Positions 44,801 through 55,200 of a DNA stretch of 64,000 nucleotides are shown here, piece after piece. Position 1 is the stretch's first letter; the number at the start of each line of letters is the position of its first letter. Both the position numbers and the translations under genes were made by a program. The notes below the pieces were generated by a model that ran no database searches, was not told where the DNA came from, and saw only the letters and a list, made by a program, of their open reading frames with translations. Origin of the DNA: Yamagishiella unicocca (Eukaryota; Chlorophyta; Chlorophyceae; Chlamydomonadales; Volvocaceae); assembly GCA_003116995.1 (NCBI GenBank), contig BDSL01000017.1:62001-126000 (forward strand), in the 5' to 3' direction.

Positions 44801-47800
44801 CGACTTCGACTCGCTCACACACGACGACCCAGTCATACAGGTGCGGCGGCGGGCTAGGGCCCATGCGAGGGCCCGTGCTAGGGCGAGGGTGAAGAAGGGG
44901 GTTTGTATAAAAGAACCGAAGAACAGGAGAAGGGGGGAGGGGTAATCCGCGGACGGGCGGGGGGGGAGAAGACCCGGTTACACGACATAGGAGACGGTGG
45001 ACAGAGACAAGGTGGCGAATAGTTCCCGGACACTATAGTTTTGAGTTTGAGCGAGCATGCCGGGGAGCTTTGGCTTGGCTTGTGTGAGCTTGATTTTAGC
45101 GGCTGGAGGGTGCGGAGGGAACAATTGCGCGGGGGAGCAAAACGTACGGCAACAATGTACGGCAGCTGGAGGAGGCCGCAACCACTGCGACCTGTGGGCT
45201 CCGAACACGTCCCGGGAGACCCTGAGCCTCTGCCCCCTTGACCGCATCGATGCACCTGGCGGAGACGCAGCCGGGGTGGAGGGAGACCCCATCGCACCCG
45301 CGGCGTGGGCGCCGCAGCCTAAAACCCTGAACCCTCGCCGCCCGCCCCCCTCCCCCTCACAGGCCGTGTACACCGTCCTTCGCGAGGCGGAGCACCGCTC
45401 CACCGCCCCCATCGCCTACTGGAACATCCCCGGCATCACGGCGCTGGTGCCCCGACAGCGGCGCTGCCAGGACGCCCTGCGGGTGGTCAACGTCACGCTG
45501 GACGGCCTCATCGACAAGTGCAAGAAGCTGGTGAGTTGGTTTCGGGGCGGTGTGATGGCTGGTTTCGGGGCGGTGGTGGCTGGTTTCGGGGCGGTGGTGG
45601 CTGGTTTGGGGGCGGTGTGATGGCTGGTTTCGGGGCGGTGTGATGGCTGGTTTCGGGGCGATGGTGGCTGGTTTCGGGGCGGTGGTGGCTGGTTTCGGGG
45701 CGGCAGTGGGGGAGATAACGAGACGAAGAGAGTTGCGGTGCTGGCATGAGGCGGTGGGAAGGCTGTCTACGGAGAGCCACTGTATGACTGATGTGTGGGA
45801 AGCTGGCGTGCCGTCCACCCCAGCACACAGGCCACGGGCCACCGCTGGTGAGTCTTATCCGGATCCACCAAGATGCGGCTCTCGTCCGTAAACGTTTTAG
45901 ACACGCCTCTACACGCAAGCCACCACCCCATCCGGCCGCCGCCACCCCACCTCTCCGCCACCTCCTCAGGGCACCCTTTACCGCCGCCGCCTCACGTTCC
46001 TCTCGCCCCCCACCCCCGCCACCCCCCAGGTTGAGGAGGAGGACGTGGAGTTCAACGAGGAGTTCCTGTCTGACCGCGACCCGTCCATCCTGCACTTCCT
46101 GCTGGCCTCGGGCGACGAGATCTCCTCCAAGCAGCTGCGGGACGACCTGATGACCATGCTCATCGCCGGCCACGAGACCACGGCCGCGGTGCTGACGTGG
46201 ACGCTCTTCACGCTGTCGTCGCACCCGGAGGCGGCGGAGGCCATCCGCAAGGAGGTGCGGCGGCTGAAGTGGAGGGGGAGCAAGGGCGGGAGTGGAGGGG
46301 TGCGGCGGGCAATGGAGGGGTGCGGCGGGCAATGGAGGGGTGCGGCGGGCAATGGAGATCTCCGTCTAGGTCGTGACCTCAAGATCTTCCGGGATTGCAT
46401 CCGCTGTGATCACCGACCTGTGGTGCCGGCACGCCTCACACCCGCTGCCTCACACCCGCTGCCTCACAGCCGCTGCCTCCCTCCCCTCCGGCTCCCCCCT
46501 GCCGCCAGGTGGACGAGGTCCTGGGCGACCGCGCCCCCACCGTGGAGGACTTCAAGGCGCTGCGCTTCACCACCCGCGTCATCAACGAGTCGATGCGCCT
46601 CTACCCGCAGCCGCCGGTGCTCATTCGCCGGGCGCTACAGGTGGGTGGGCGGGTGGGGGGAGCCGGAGTGGCGCGACGGGATCGGAAGGAAACCCGTGGT
46701 TGGGGTTGGTAGGGTAGGTGGAGGGGACTGGGAGGAGGGCTAGGATAAGCAGGGCGACGGGGCTGCGGCGGGTTATTAGGATGGGGGCAGTTCAGCAGGA
46801 TTGCAGCGGTTCAGCAGGATTGGAGCGGTTCAGCAGAATTGGAGCGGTTTAGGAGGATTGGGGCGGTTTAGCAGGATTGGGGCGATTTAGCAGGATTGGA
46901 GGGTGTTGTTTGAGGCGAAGGGGAGCGCTCGTGTGAATGCGGGCGCGTGGACCGGAGGTGCCGGTTCAGTCGCCACGACCTGACCCTGCTGCTCGCCTTC
47001 ACGGCTTCACCGAAACGGCGGTGGCGGCGGATGTTGCAACCACCTGCCCCTGCTCCCAATCCACGGTGAAAGTTCACTCCCCTTGCGCGCCGCCTCGGCC
47101 CTCCTGCACCCTCCGCCCGTCAGGACGACAACTTCGATCAGTTCCTGGTGCCCGCCGGCTCCGACCTCTTCATCAGTGTGTGGAACCTTCACCGCTCGCC
47201 CAAGCTGTGGGACGAGCCGGACCAGTTCAAGCCGGAGAGGTGAGTGCGCTCGGGTGCGATCGGCCACCGGCTGTAAGGAGGTGGGGTAGGGCAGAGCGGG
47301 GTGGAGTACCATGGGTCTGCTCCCTGCAAGGCGGAGTAAGATTCCGCGCGCGGCGTGCGCTGCTGTTCGCGAGGCTCCTTGCAGCCAGCCGGGCAGCGAG
47401 GGTTGACGGCCACCGGGCCGTGAGGCTTCGACGCCGTCCCACTCGCACAGCAGAACGAAGGGCGAGACGCCAACGGGAGACGCCAACGGCGCCCCACCTG
47501 CTCCAGAACGAAGGGCGAGACGCCAACGGCGCCCCACCTGCTCCACCGGAGGTGCCACCCCCCGGGACGCGCTGGCCCACGCCCGCAACCCCTCCCGCCC
47601 CCGGGGGGCAACCCCTCCTGACAACAGGGCGCCCGCCGCTCGTCCCCCGGCGCCGCCCTTCAGCACCTCTCTTGCGCTCCGAAACCCTGCCCGCCTGACG
47701 ACACTCCCGCCTGCTGCCGCCAGCCATTTCCCGACTCCGTTCACCTCCCCTCCCCCACCGCCGGGTCTTTTTGCAATCCCCCTACCACCCACTCCCCCTA

Positions 47801-49388
47801 CCACCCACTCCCCCTGCCACCCACTCCCCTACCACCCACTCCCCCTGCCACCCACTCCCCCTGCCACCCACTCCCCCTGCCACCCACTCCCCCTACCACC
47901 CACTCCCCCTACCACCCACTCCCCCTGCCACCCACTCCCCCTGCCACCCACTCCCCCTACCACCCACTCCCCCTACCACCCACTCCCCCTGCCACCCACT
48001 CCCCCTGCCACCCACTCCCCCTACCACCCACTCCCCCTACCACCCACTCCCCCTGCCACCCACTCCCCCTGCCACCCACTCCCCCTACCACCCACTCCCC
48101 CTACCACCCACTCCCCCTACCACCCACTCCCCCTGCCACCCCCCCCCCCCCCCCCCCCTCCACCCACTCCCCCCCCCACTCCCCCTGCCACCCACTCCCC
48201 CTACCACCCACTCCCCCTACCACCCACTCCCCCTGCCACCCACTCCCCCTGCCACCCACTCCCCTACCACCCACTCCCCCTACCACCCACTCCCCCTGCC
48301 ACCCACTCCCCTGCCACCCACTCCCCCTACCACCCACTCCCCCTACCACCCACTCCCCCTGCCACCCACTCCCCCTGCCACCCACTCCCCCTACCACCCA
48401 CTCCCCCTGCCACCCACTCCCCCTGCCACCCACTCCCCCTACCACCCACTCCCCCTACCACCCACTCCCCCTGCCACCCACTCCCCCTGCCACCCACTCC
48501 CCCTGCCACCCACTCCCCCTACCACCCACTCCCCCTGCCACCCACTCCCCTGCCACCCACTCCCCCTGCCACCCACTCCCCCTGCCACCCACTCCCCCTA
48601 CCACCCACTCCCCCTACCACCCACTCCCCCTACCACCCACTCCCCCTACCACCCACTCCCCCTGCCACCCACTCCCCCTGCCACCCACTCCACTCCCCCT
48701 GCCACCCACTCCACTCCCCCTGCCACCCACTCCCCCTACCACCCACTCCCCCTGCCACCCACTCCCCCTACCACCCACTCCACTCCCCCTGCCACCCTCA
48801 CCCACGTCCGCCCCCCATCGCAGGTTTGGCCCTCTGGACGGACCCATCCCCAACGAGGTCACCGAGAGCTTCAGCTACCTGCCCTTCGGCGGCGGGCGGC
48901 GCAAGTGCATCGGCGACCAGTTCGCTCTGTTCGAGGCGGTGGTGGCTCTGGCCATGCTGATGCGCCGCTACGAGTTCAGCCTAGACACCACCAAGCCGCC
49001 GGTCGGAATGACCACGGGCGCGACCATCCACACCACGGCCGGCCTGCACATGCACATCACCAAGCGCGACCTGTCACGCGTGGCGTCCGCGCGGGTGCAG
49101 GAGGCCGCACCGGCATACGCCTTCGCATGCGGGCACGCCGCGGCTGCGGCCGCAGCCCCCGCCGCGGCGGCCGCGGCCAGCACCGCCGCCCCCGCGGCAG
49201 GGTGCCCTCTCCACGCCGCCGTTCCCGGCGCCGCTGCGACGCCGGCCGGCGCCACAGCCAACATATCGGTGGGCGGGGCTTCAGTGGTGCTCGGCGGTGG
49301 CGGCGGCGGAGGCGGCGGCATCAGTATTGGCTCCGCCGCTACGGGTGGAATTCAGGTTCCCAGCAGCCGGGGGCCAGCGGGGCTGTAA
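41811..49388 (+). CDS. CYP97A: Cytochrome P450 CYP97A, carotenoid beta-ring hydroxylase
   Basis: Plastid P450 that hydroxylates the beta-ring of alpha- and beta-carotene for lutein and zeaxanthin. Ten exons: 41811-42102, 42834-42907, 43384-43599, 43871-43941, 44648-44840, 45363-45530, 46030-46254, 46509-46640, 47124-47239 and 48824-49388 (TAA). They give 683 residues with every phase correct. The N-terminus ([20 protein letters not shown]) looks like a transit peptide. CYP97-type blocks follow: [60 protein letters not shown] (I-helix oxygen-binding AGHETT), [18 protein letters not shown] (ExxR), KPERFGPLDG, and the haem loop [20 protein letters not shown] with its Cys. Odd points are a C-terminal extension of about 100 residues rich in Ala, then Gly, and a 1-kb minisatellite in intron 9. 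Confidence 0.96.
45537..45712. repeat. About 21-bp tandem repeat in CYP97A intron 6
   Basis: Eight to nine copies of ggtttcggggcggtggtggct with small variants, beginning seven bases after the exon 6 donor. Confidence 0.9.
46785..46905. repeat. About 20-bp tandem repeat in CYP97A intron 8
   Basis: Six or so copies of gcggttcagcaggattggag and related forms lie between exons 8 and 9. Confidence 0.85.
47776..48800. repeat. 16-bp minisatellite, over 60 copies, in CYP97A intron 9
   Basis: Head-to-tail copies of ctaccacccactcccc or its ctgcc variant fill about 1 kb and stop about 20 bp before the exon 10 acceptor. A long C-tract interrupts it near 48140-48180. The variants alternate in higher-order patterns. 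It leaves a false 610-codon frame (TPPATHSP repeats) that should not be annotated as a gene. Confidence 0.97.
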
Positions 49389-50974
49389 GCTTGCGGCGCC
49401 ATGCAGTACGGCATCAGTACGGCATCAGTGACCCTGGCTCGCCGCGCAAGGCCCAGGGAGCCTGGGTCAGGAGTTGGTTGCCAGGAATGTGGGTGTGGAA
49501 GGAGTATGCGGTGCTGGTTAGCGGGCGCGGGAGCCAGCGGCGCGCGGCCGGAGGGTATAATGTGCGGCACTCCCGTGCGCCGTTTTCCTTGAAAATCACG
49601 TAGCCGCTAGTCGGCATGTAGCAGGTTCTGGGTTGAATCAGTGTCGAGAAAGCTGTGTGGTCATGACGGCGGGGCGGGGTTGAGTGGGAGCGGGGGTGGG
49701 TGAGGGTTTGAAGACGGGGTATGATGGAGAGGGGGCAGGAGGAAGACATGGTGGGCATCCTCGCATAACGTGCGCCCGCAGCAGCGTGGGGTTGGTCATC
49801 TATGGCGCTAGCCAATCCGTCTGCGGGGTCGTCCCAGCGACCACATCACCTGCTTGCAGCAAGGTCGGTGCATATGTTGAGGGTTGCAGGAGCGGTGTGG
49901 CTCCGTCGGTTGTCACTTCGTTACCACACTTGGCTACCACTCTTGGCTCCAAGACGCGAGGCAGTTTCGCGCTTAAGCAGCACAACACCAAAGGCGGTAT
50001 GCCTTGATTGGGGACCTGGTCGGATGCTCCATTGGCGTTTTTCCTACCCCTGCTCAGCCTGTACCCAACAATTTTCTTTGGCGTGGCTGGGTGGTGGTTT
50101 TCGCTTGCGCGTTTATACTCGGGCCTCGTTGGCCAGATTGGCGGACTGTACAGTGTACGGCTGTGAACGACACGTAATGTAGGCCTGCAAATGCTGGGCC
50201 CAGTTGTTTTGCCGAGGGGGCTGATGTGTGTCACAGCCACTACACCTGCTCCGCCCTGGCGTGCGTGTATGTTTCAGCCGTGGTGATACAACATTGGAAG
50301 CTGTGGTGGTGCTGAGAAAGCAGCGGCACGGTCCAATGGAGTGCGGAAATGGAAGATTGCACGAATTCAGCAGTTATTTCCCGCCTCACCCACGTGAGAG
50401 TACAGCAGTACGACTACCAATGTAACGTTATCCGTAACCCGAAGAGCACACCGCAACCAAAGGGACGGACCACTGTCACCGGGAGGAGCTGATCGCGCGG
50501 CCGCCATACGGCGGCATCAAGTATGCCGGCCGATATTCATATATCCGTATGGTGATTGTGAAGACTCGCTAGAGGTGCGTAGTCATAGGTCAAGCTACAC
50601 CGGCACGCAGCCTCTCTTGTGGGGTTCGTACTTTTCCGGCGCAAGATAACAAATATGTTTTTTAGGAGCATTGTCGAACGGTAACCACATCGTCGTTTTG
50701 GCGGAAGGGAGGGTGTGCAAGCGGGGCGAGACGGGGAGGCAGCCTCAGGCAATCTCATGGTGCCTCAGACGAGGGGCTGGTTCCGGAGCACACACTGGCC
50801 GAGCCCCCTCCCAAGGCAACCGTTAGCATTTCCATACCGCGAACCTCAATACTGTTCTAGGTCTTTGTCAGCTGTGACAACCGCTTGAGGACATTGGTAG
50901 TGAGACAAGTTTGTGAAGAACGCCAGGCCGAGCTTCCACCTAGTTTTCTTCTTTCTTCCGTCTTGCCTTAAATT
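49389..50974. other. Intergenic region downstream of CYP97A
   Basis: 1.6 kb holding the CYP97A 3' UTR. TGTAA occurs across the stop codon and again near 50422. No open frame here shows a domain. Whether the recombinase element's left end lies in the last few hundred bases could not be determined. Confidence 0.5.
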
Positions 50975-52552
50975 ATGGATGGAGATCGAGTGACGGTAGA
51001 AGCGGTGGAGGCGGCTCTCGCAGCGATCCCTCCGCTTTCGCCCGAGCAGCAACTCCTGCTTGATGCTTACCTGGACGCGCTGGCGGCGGTTCGCCAAACA
51101 TTTAGAGAGCAGAAGAACAGCGTCCCAAAGCCGGCAGGAGGAGCGCGGAAACCCATCAATGATGCATACGCGGCAAGGATGGCCGCGATCGACACGGAGT
51201 TCAGTGAAGAGTTGAACCATGTGGATGTACGGTACTCGTCAGCTATGGAGTTCCGGCGGCGCAACGAGATGCGCGTCGGCCTGATGAACCGTCTCGACGT
51301 CCTCGAGCCAGCGCGAACCTTTGGGCCGTCGCTGATTAGGAACGTCCGCCGCACCATTTTTAGCGCGGACGCGACCGTGGACGAGGCGGAAATTTCCGGG
51401 TCGGACGGGAACGGGGGCAAGCGGGTAGGGGGCCAGCGGGACGAGAAGCTCCCGGGGGAGCAGCAGCAGCAGCAGCAGTGCCAGCAGCAGCAGCAGTGCC
51501 AGCAGCAGCAGCAGCAGTGCCAGCAGCGGAAGCCCCAGCAGCGGCAGCAGCAGAAGCCGCAGCCGCAGCCGCCGCAGCAGCAAGCGGCGGTGCAGGCGGC
51601 GCAGCAGCAGCCGGCGCCCGGCGCGCTGCAGCTGTGGGCACACCCACTGCATCAAGGGCTTCGGGGCCAGCAGCTGCAGGATCTGGCGACAGCACCACTG
51701 CACCAGCTGCAGCGAGGATGGGCCGTTGACCCCGGCCTAGACGATTTGCGGCCAGCAGCGGGCGCAGCGCCGACCTCTCAAAACGTGCCGCAGCGAGGCA
51801 GGCAGCAGGTGGTTGTATGGGACCCGGCGCGCGTCGTAGTGCCTGGGGCCCAGGTCGGGGCGTCGGCGCTCCAATCTATGGCGTGTTCGCCGGCAGCCTT
51901 TTGGACCGCGCAGCTCGGTCACCCACTCATCAACCTCGCGGCCGGTCTGCCGGACTTTGCACATGGTGTCTCGGCGGATGCGGCCAACCGGTTCCCGATG
52001 CTCGCCGAGCTAAGCGCAGCGGCGGGCTGCAAGGACGCCGCACGCAACCAGACGGTGTTCAACGAGCAACAGCAACGCGTCCAGACCCTCGCGTTCTAAC
52101 AGGGTGATGCTGAGGCGCTAGCAGCCGCCAGCACGCAGGACCCGGAGCTGAAGAACGCAGCACTAGCTCGGTCGGTGGCGGCGTTCAAGAGGGGCATGCA
52201 GGCGCAGGCCGCGCAGCTCGCCATCAACAAGATGGCGACAGTCGCGAAGTTCAGCAAGGTGATGCAGGTGGCCTCTTCCTCGAATCAGGGTCCCGCCAAT
52301 TTCTTGCTGGCAATGGCTGAGCTGGGGCCGGACACGATCGCGCATGCGCTCGGCGTCAAGCGGCGCAGCAGGTCTCGCAAGTCCCGCTCGAGCAGACGCG
52401 TCGACGACAGCAGCAGCAGCAGCAGCAGCCGCAGCAGCAGCAGCAGCAGCGACGGAGACGACAGCGAGGACGGACGGCGCAAGTCACGCCGCCACAGGCG
52501 CGGCGGCAGCAGTAAAGAAGCATCACCACCACGGGCACGGCGCCGGTGCTGA
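50975..52552 (+). pseudogene. Gag-like ORF1 of a tyrosine-recombinase element, in-frame stop
   Basis: One reading frame of 526 codons broken by a TAA at 52097-52099. Before the stop it starts MDGDRVTVEAVEAALAAIPP, has an EELNHVDVRYSSAMEFRRR region and a polyglutamine tract, then a compact LINLAAGLPDFAHGVSADAA block. After the stop the same frame carries on (ELKNAALARSVAAFKRGMQA, KMATVAKFSKVM) to an SR-rich, basic tail with a poly-Ser run. The layout (coiled or globular front, low-complexity middle, SR/basic end) and the recombinase 80 bp downstream suggest the structural protein of a DIRS-like or Crypton-like element. No reverse transcriptase lies between them. Host-gene origin is less likely but not excluded. 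Confidence 0.55.
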
Positions 52553-52602
52553 CGACGCGAAAATCGTCGCAGGAGATGACTCCGCTGTTGCTGGGGCTCC
52601 TA

Positions 52603-52640
52603 GGATGTCATCCTAGGATGTCATCCTAGGATGTCATCCA
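52603..52640. repeat. 13-bp tandem repeat between ORF1 and recombinase
   Basis: Three copies of taggatgtcatcc in a row, ending at the first in-frame ATG of the recombinase fragment. It may mark a deletion junction where the reverse-transcriptase region was lost. Confidence 0.85.
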
Positions 52641-53125
52641 TGTTCGACTGGTCGCAACTATGCGGAACGCGTCTCGCCCCGCAGCAACTCGCCGTACGGC
52701 AGCAGGACGCGTGCTGGCTGATGCCCGGCTTCTTCGGAATGCTGCGGAGGAGTGAGATGGTGGCGCTAGTGGTAGGAGACGTGCGGCTGTTGTCGGGTGG
52801 AGGGGTATGTAGTGCTCACGATTAGGCTGGTCAGCTGGGCGGGGGGGTGACAGTCTGCGTGACCAGCAGCGGGTTCTCGGTCGGGGCGGCGGTCTGGTCG
52901 CGGCTGCTATGTCGGGGCCAGGTAGCCGCTGCGAACGTAAGGCAGGGCCAGAGCAGCCGCTGTTCGTGCGTGGTGGTTGGGCGGAGGGGCTACGGCGGCG
53001 GCCGAGGCCGATGTCCCCGTAGCCGCCATTAAGGAGCACGGCGGCCGCTGGCGCTCCGACGCGGTCGTGACGTACAACGGAAAGTCGGTGCGCGTATGCA
53101 TGGGCGTCGTCGGTCAGGTGTGAGA
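52631..53125 (+). pseudogene. Tyrosine recombinase (YR) remnant
   Basis: The frame at 52631-52825 carries QQDACWLMPGFFGMLRRSEM followed by VALVVGDVRL, matching the box I arginine region of DIRS/Crypton recombinases. A second frame near 52850 resembles the VTSSKTDQ-type stretch (VTVCVTSSGFSVGA). A third near 53025-53120 gives AAIKEHGGRWRSDAVVTYNG, the C-terminal box with its H-x2-RW and the catalytic Tyr. The three parts are in different frames with a stop between, so the enzyme is dead. The N-terminal core-binding domain is absent. Confidence 0.7.
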
Positions 53126-53179
53126 GGTCGGCTCAACTTATGAACGTTGTCGGTATCGCAGGGAGCCGCGAGACGGGGC

Positions 53180-53470
53180 GAGACGGGGGGAGGCCGGGTA
53201 TCAACCGACCTCTTTGCCCGGTTACCGGGGCCGGTAATCGGCCCCGGTAACCGACCCGGCCACCCAGTAACGGACCCCTCCAATTAACTGGCCCCCTTGC
53301 CCGGTTACCGGGGCCGGTGTACCCCGATAACTGTCCCGCCATGTAAGCCTGCATAAGCGCCCGTATAAGCACCTACCTGCGTAAGCACACCGCCTCACCC
53401 CGCCCTGAAGAAGCGTGCGCATAAGCACCTACCCACCCCGTCTCACCCCGCCCCGCCCCGCAGCAAGGCT
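53180..53470. repeat. Palindromic and direct short repeats after the recombinase
   Basis: Nested copies of ccggttaccggggccggt and its inverse (53217-53325) form possible hairpins. They are followed by repeated cataagcacctacc and caccccgccc units. These may be terminal or split repeats of the recombinase element; no matching copy was found upstream of ORF1. Confidence 0.5.
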
Positions 53471-54469
53471 AGCGGTATGGGGTTACATACGGAGTCTAGG
53501 CCTCGTGATCATTTCCCCCGCCGTCACCGGTCCATTCTGACTTCTGTAATAATGCAACAACTTATACTTGTCCCGTCTGGAACCCACTGTATGTAAGAGT
53601 TACTAATACTTGGTAGGTGATGAGCCTTCCTAAGCATAGCACCGTCTTGTTACATATGATACTAGTAGCTGCTTTAACGGACTGCGATATGAATTGCAAA
53701 CGGAGTGGTGCTCTCTGTTCCCGGCCTGGGCTAACGAACCAGAACGGAGCGGTCAGTCCTGGAACGAACAAGGACCGACCTCAACCTACCAGAGAACGGA
53801 GTACCGGAGCGGAAAACGGACCAAGCTCCATTCCCCGAGCGATCTGACGTGGCTGTTAAGCAAGTGCGTGACGATAGGGTTACAGAGTTTAGGCCGCGTG
53901 GTTACATCTCCGCTACCGGGGGTAGGTTACTGGGTCCCGTTGAAACCCTGTAACGAACCCTGTATCGACAAGGGCTCTAGTAGGGGTCAGAGATAAATTC
54001 CGACCATGGGTTACGAACGCCCTACTTCCGTTGAGAGTCCTTGACCGAGGGTGGGTAGGATCCGGGGGGTAACCCCTGTTTGGACTGCCATAGAGCATGC
54101 GCGCCCACAGGCCATACATCGGCATACAGAGCTATCGGCTCCTTTCGCCTGGATCGCTTACAAACGTTTCGTAGGCGACACGCCCGCCGGCTTAACAATG
54201 TAGGTAGCGATCGACAGAATGAGCAAGCCCTTCAATCTTCCGCCCTGCCTGCACGGGGGCCGGTGATGCACTTGCTTCTTCCACGCGCTGGCCATCTTTT
54301 GTTTCCAACTTATCTAATTGTCCTTCTATCAATCTGGATGTAGCCCGCCGCACAGAGCACCAATGCAACTGTGGAGGCTGAAAAAGCTCCAGTGCACGCA
54401 GAGTAGGTCACTAATGTACCGCTGGGCAAATTTATATCCACTAATAACTAACCCATACTTTCATACTTT
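53471..54469. other. Repeat-rich region without recognisable genes
   Basis: About 1 kb of AT-richer DNA with a short fragment of the dispersed repeat near 53570 (tctggaacccactgt). No protein domain was found on either strand. Confidence 0.45.
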
Positions 54470-54820
54470 CATACTTTCTGGCTCTATAGGCGTGTTGAGC
54501 TCTGCTAGGTCCGTGCCTTATGGGATGAGAGGTGGCTGGTTCCGATGTTTGCATCGTTGCGGCGCTTCACTGGTTCGTCAGGTGCTGGGCTGTTAGGTTG
54601 GTTGGTGGCCAGTTCCTGATAGGGGAGCCTCTAGTGCAAATTCCCCCTGGGGTGCTGGCTGCTGCTCTGTGTGCCTACAGCCTGTCGATTTGGTGTTCTG
54701 GTGGTTTGCCTTTGTTCCGGTGCAGGTCGGTTTTTGTTTCCTCCGTCTTGTTCAGTGTCAGGCGATGCGCCCGATGGTTCTACCTCTTGGTCTGGAACCC
54801 ACTGTAACCGTTACAACAAT
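54470..54820 (+). repeat. Dispersed 3'-anchored repeat, long copy outside the element
   Basis: Matches the reverse complement of 23208-23556 across its length, with a 91-codon frame MAGSDVCIVAALHWFVRCWA...FYLLVWNPL. It ends ccactgtaaccgttacaacaa. Copies at 20709 and 55663 share this end but start at different points. Confidence 0.87.
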
Positions 54821-54834
54821 ACCGGTAACCACTA

Positions 54835-55090
54835 AACTTGTGAAGGACAGTCTTGAAACCCACTGAAGGGCCTGGACCGCCCACAGAACCCACTTGGGCC
54901 CCCGGACCCTCTTTGAACCCCGTGAAGAGCCTTGGCTCCAAGAATCCACAGAAGGGCCTGGACCTCCCACCCACAGCACCCACTTGGAACCCCGGACCCT
55001 TTTGGGGGCCTGCAGGGCCCAGGCCCTGGGCCCTGCAGGCCCCCAAAACCCGCTGGAGGCCCCGGAGACTCCAGGAGGGCCCTATATTAA
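54835..55090. repeat. GC-rich direct repeats and 21-bp-arm palindrome upstream of tRNA-Ala
   Basis: Two similar blocks (gaagggcctggacc-cccac and cttgg-(a)ccccggaccct) lead to an exact palindrome at 55000-55048, ttttgggggcctgcagggccc / aggccct / complement. It could form a strong hairpin about 80 bp before the tRNA gene. Confidence 0.8.
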
Positions 55091-55128
55091 ACAAAACAAA
55101 AAGTGCACAATGAGGCCTTATGTCATCT

Positions 55129-55200
55129 GGGGCTTTAGCTCAGTGGTAGAGCGCGCGCTTTGCATGCGTGAGGTCACCGGTTCGAACCCGGTAAGCTCCA
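55129..55200 (+). tRNA. trnA(UGC): tRNA-Ala (anticodon UGC)
   Basis: 72-nt cloverleaf: acceptor stem ggggctt/aagctcc, D arm gctcagtggtagagc, anticodon stem cgcgc/gcgtg with loop tttgcat (anticodon TGC), T arm accggttcgaacccggt, discriminator A. No intron; CCA is not encoded. Box A (tagctcagtgg) and box B (ggttcgaaccc) are intact, so it is probably transcribed by Pol III. Confidence 0.97.

Noticed and set aside
47771..49603. 610-codon plus-strand frame of [12 protein letters not shown] repeats
   Set aside because: It is the 16-bp intron minisatellite read through, joined out of frame to the last CYP97A exon. The conserved P450 frame and splice sites explain the region better.
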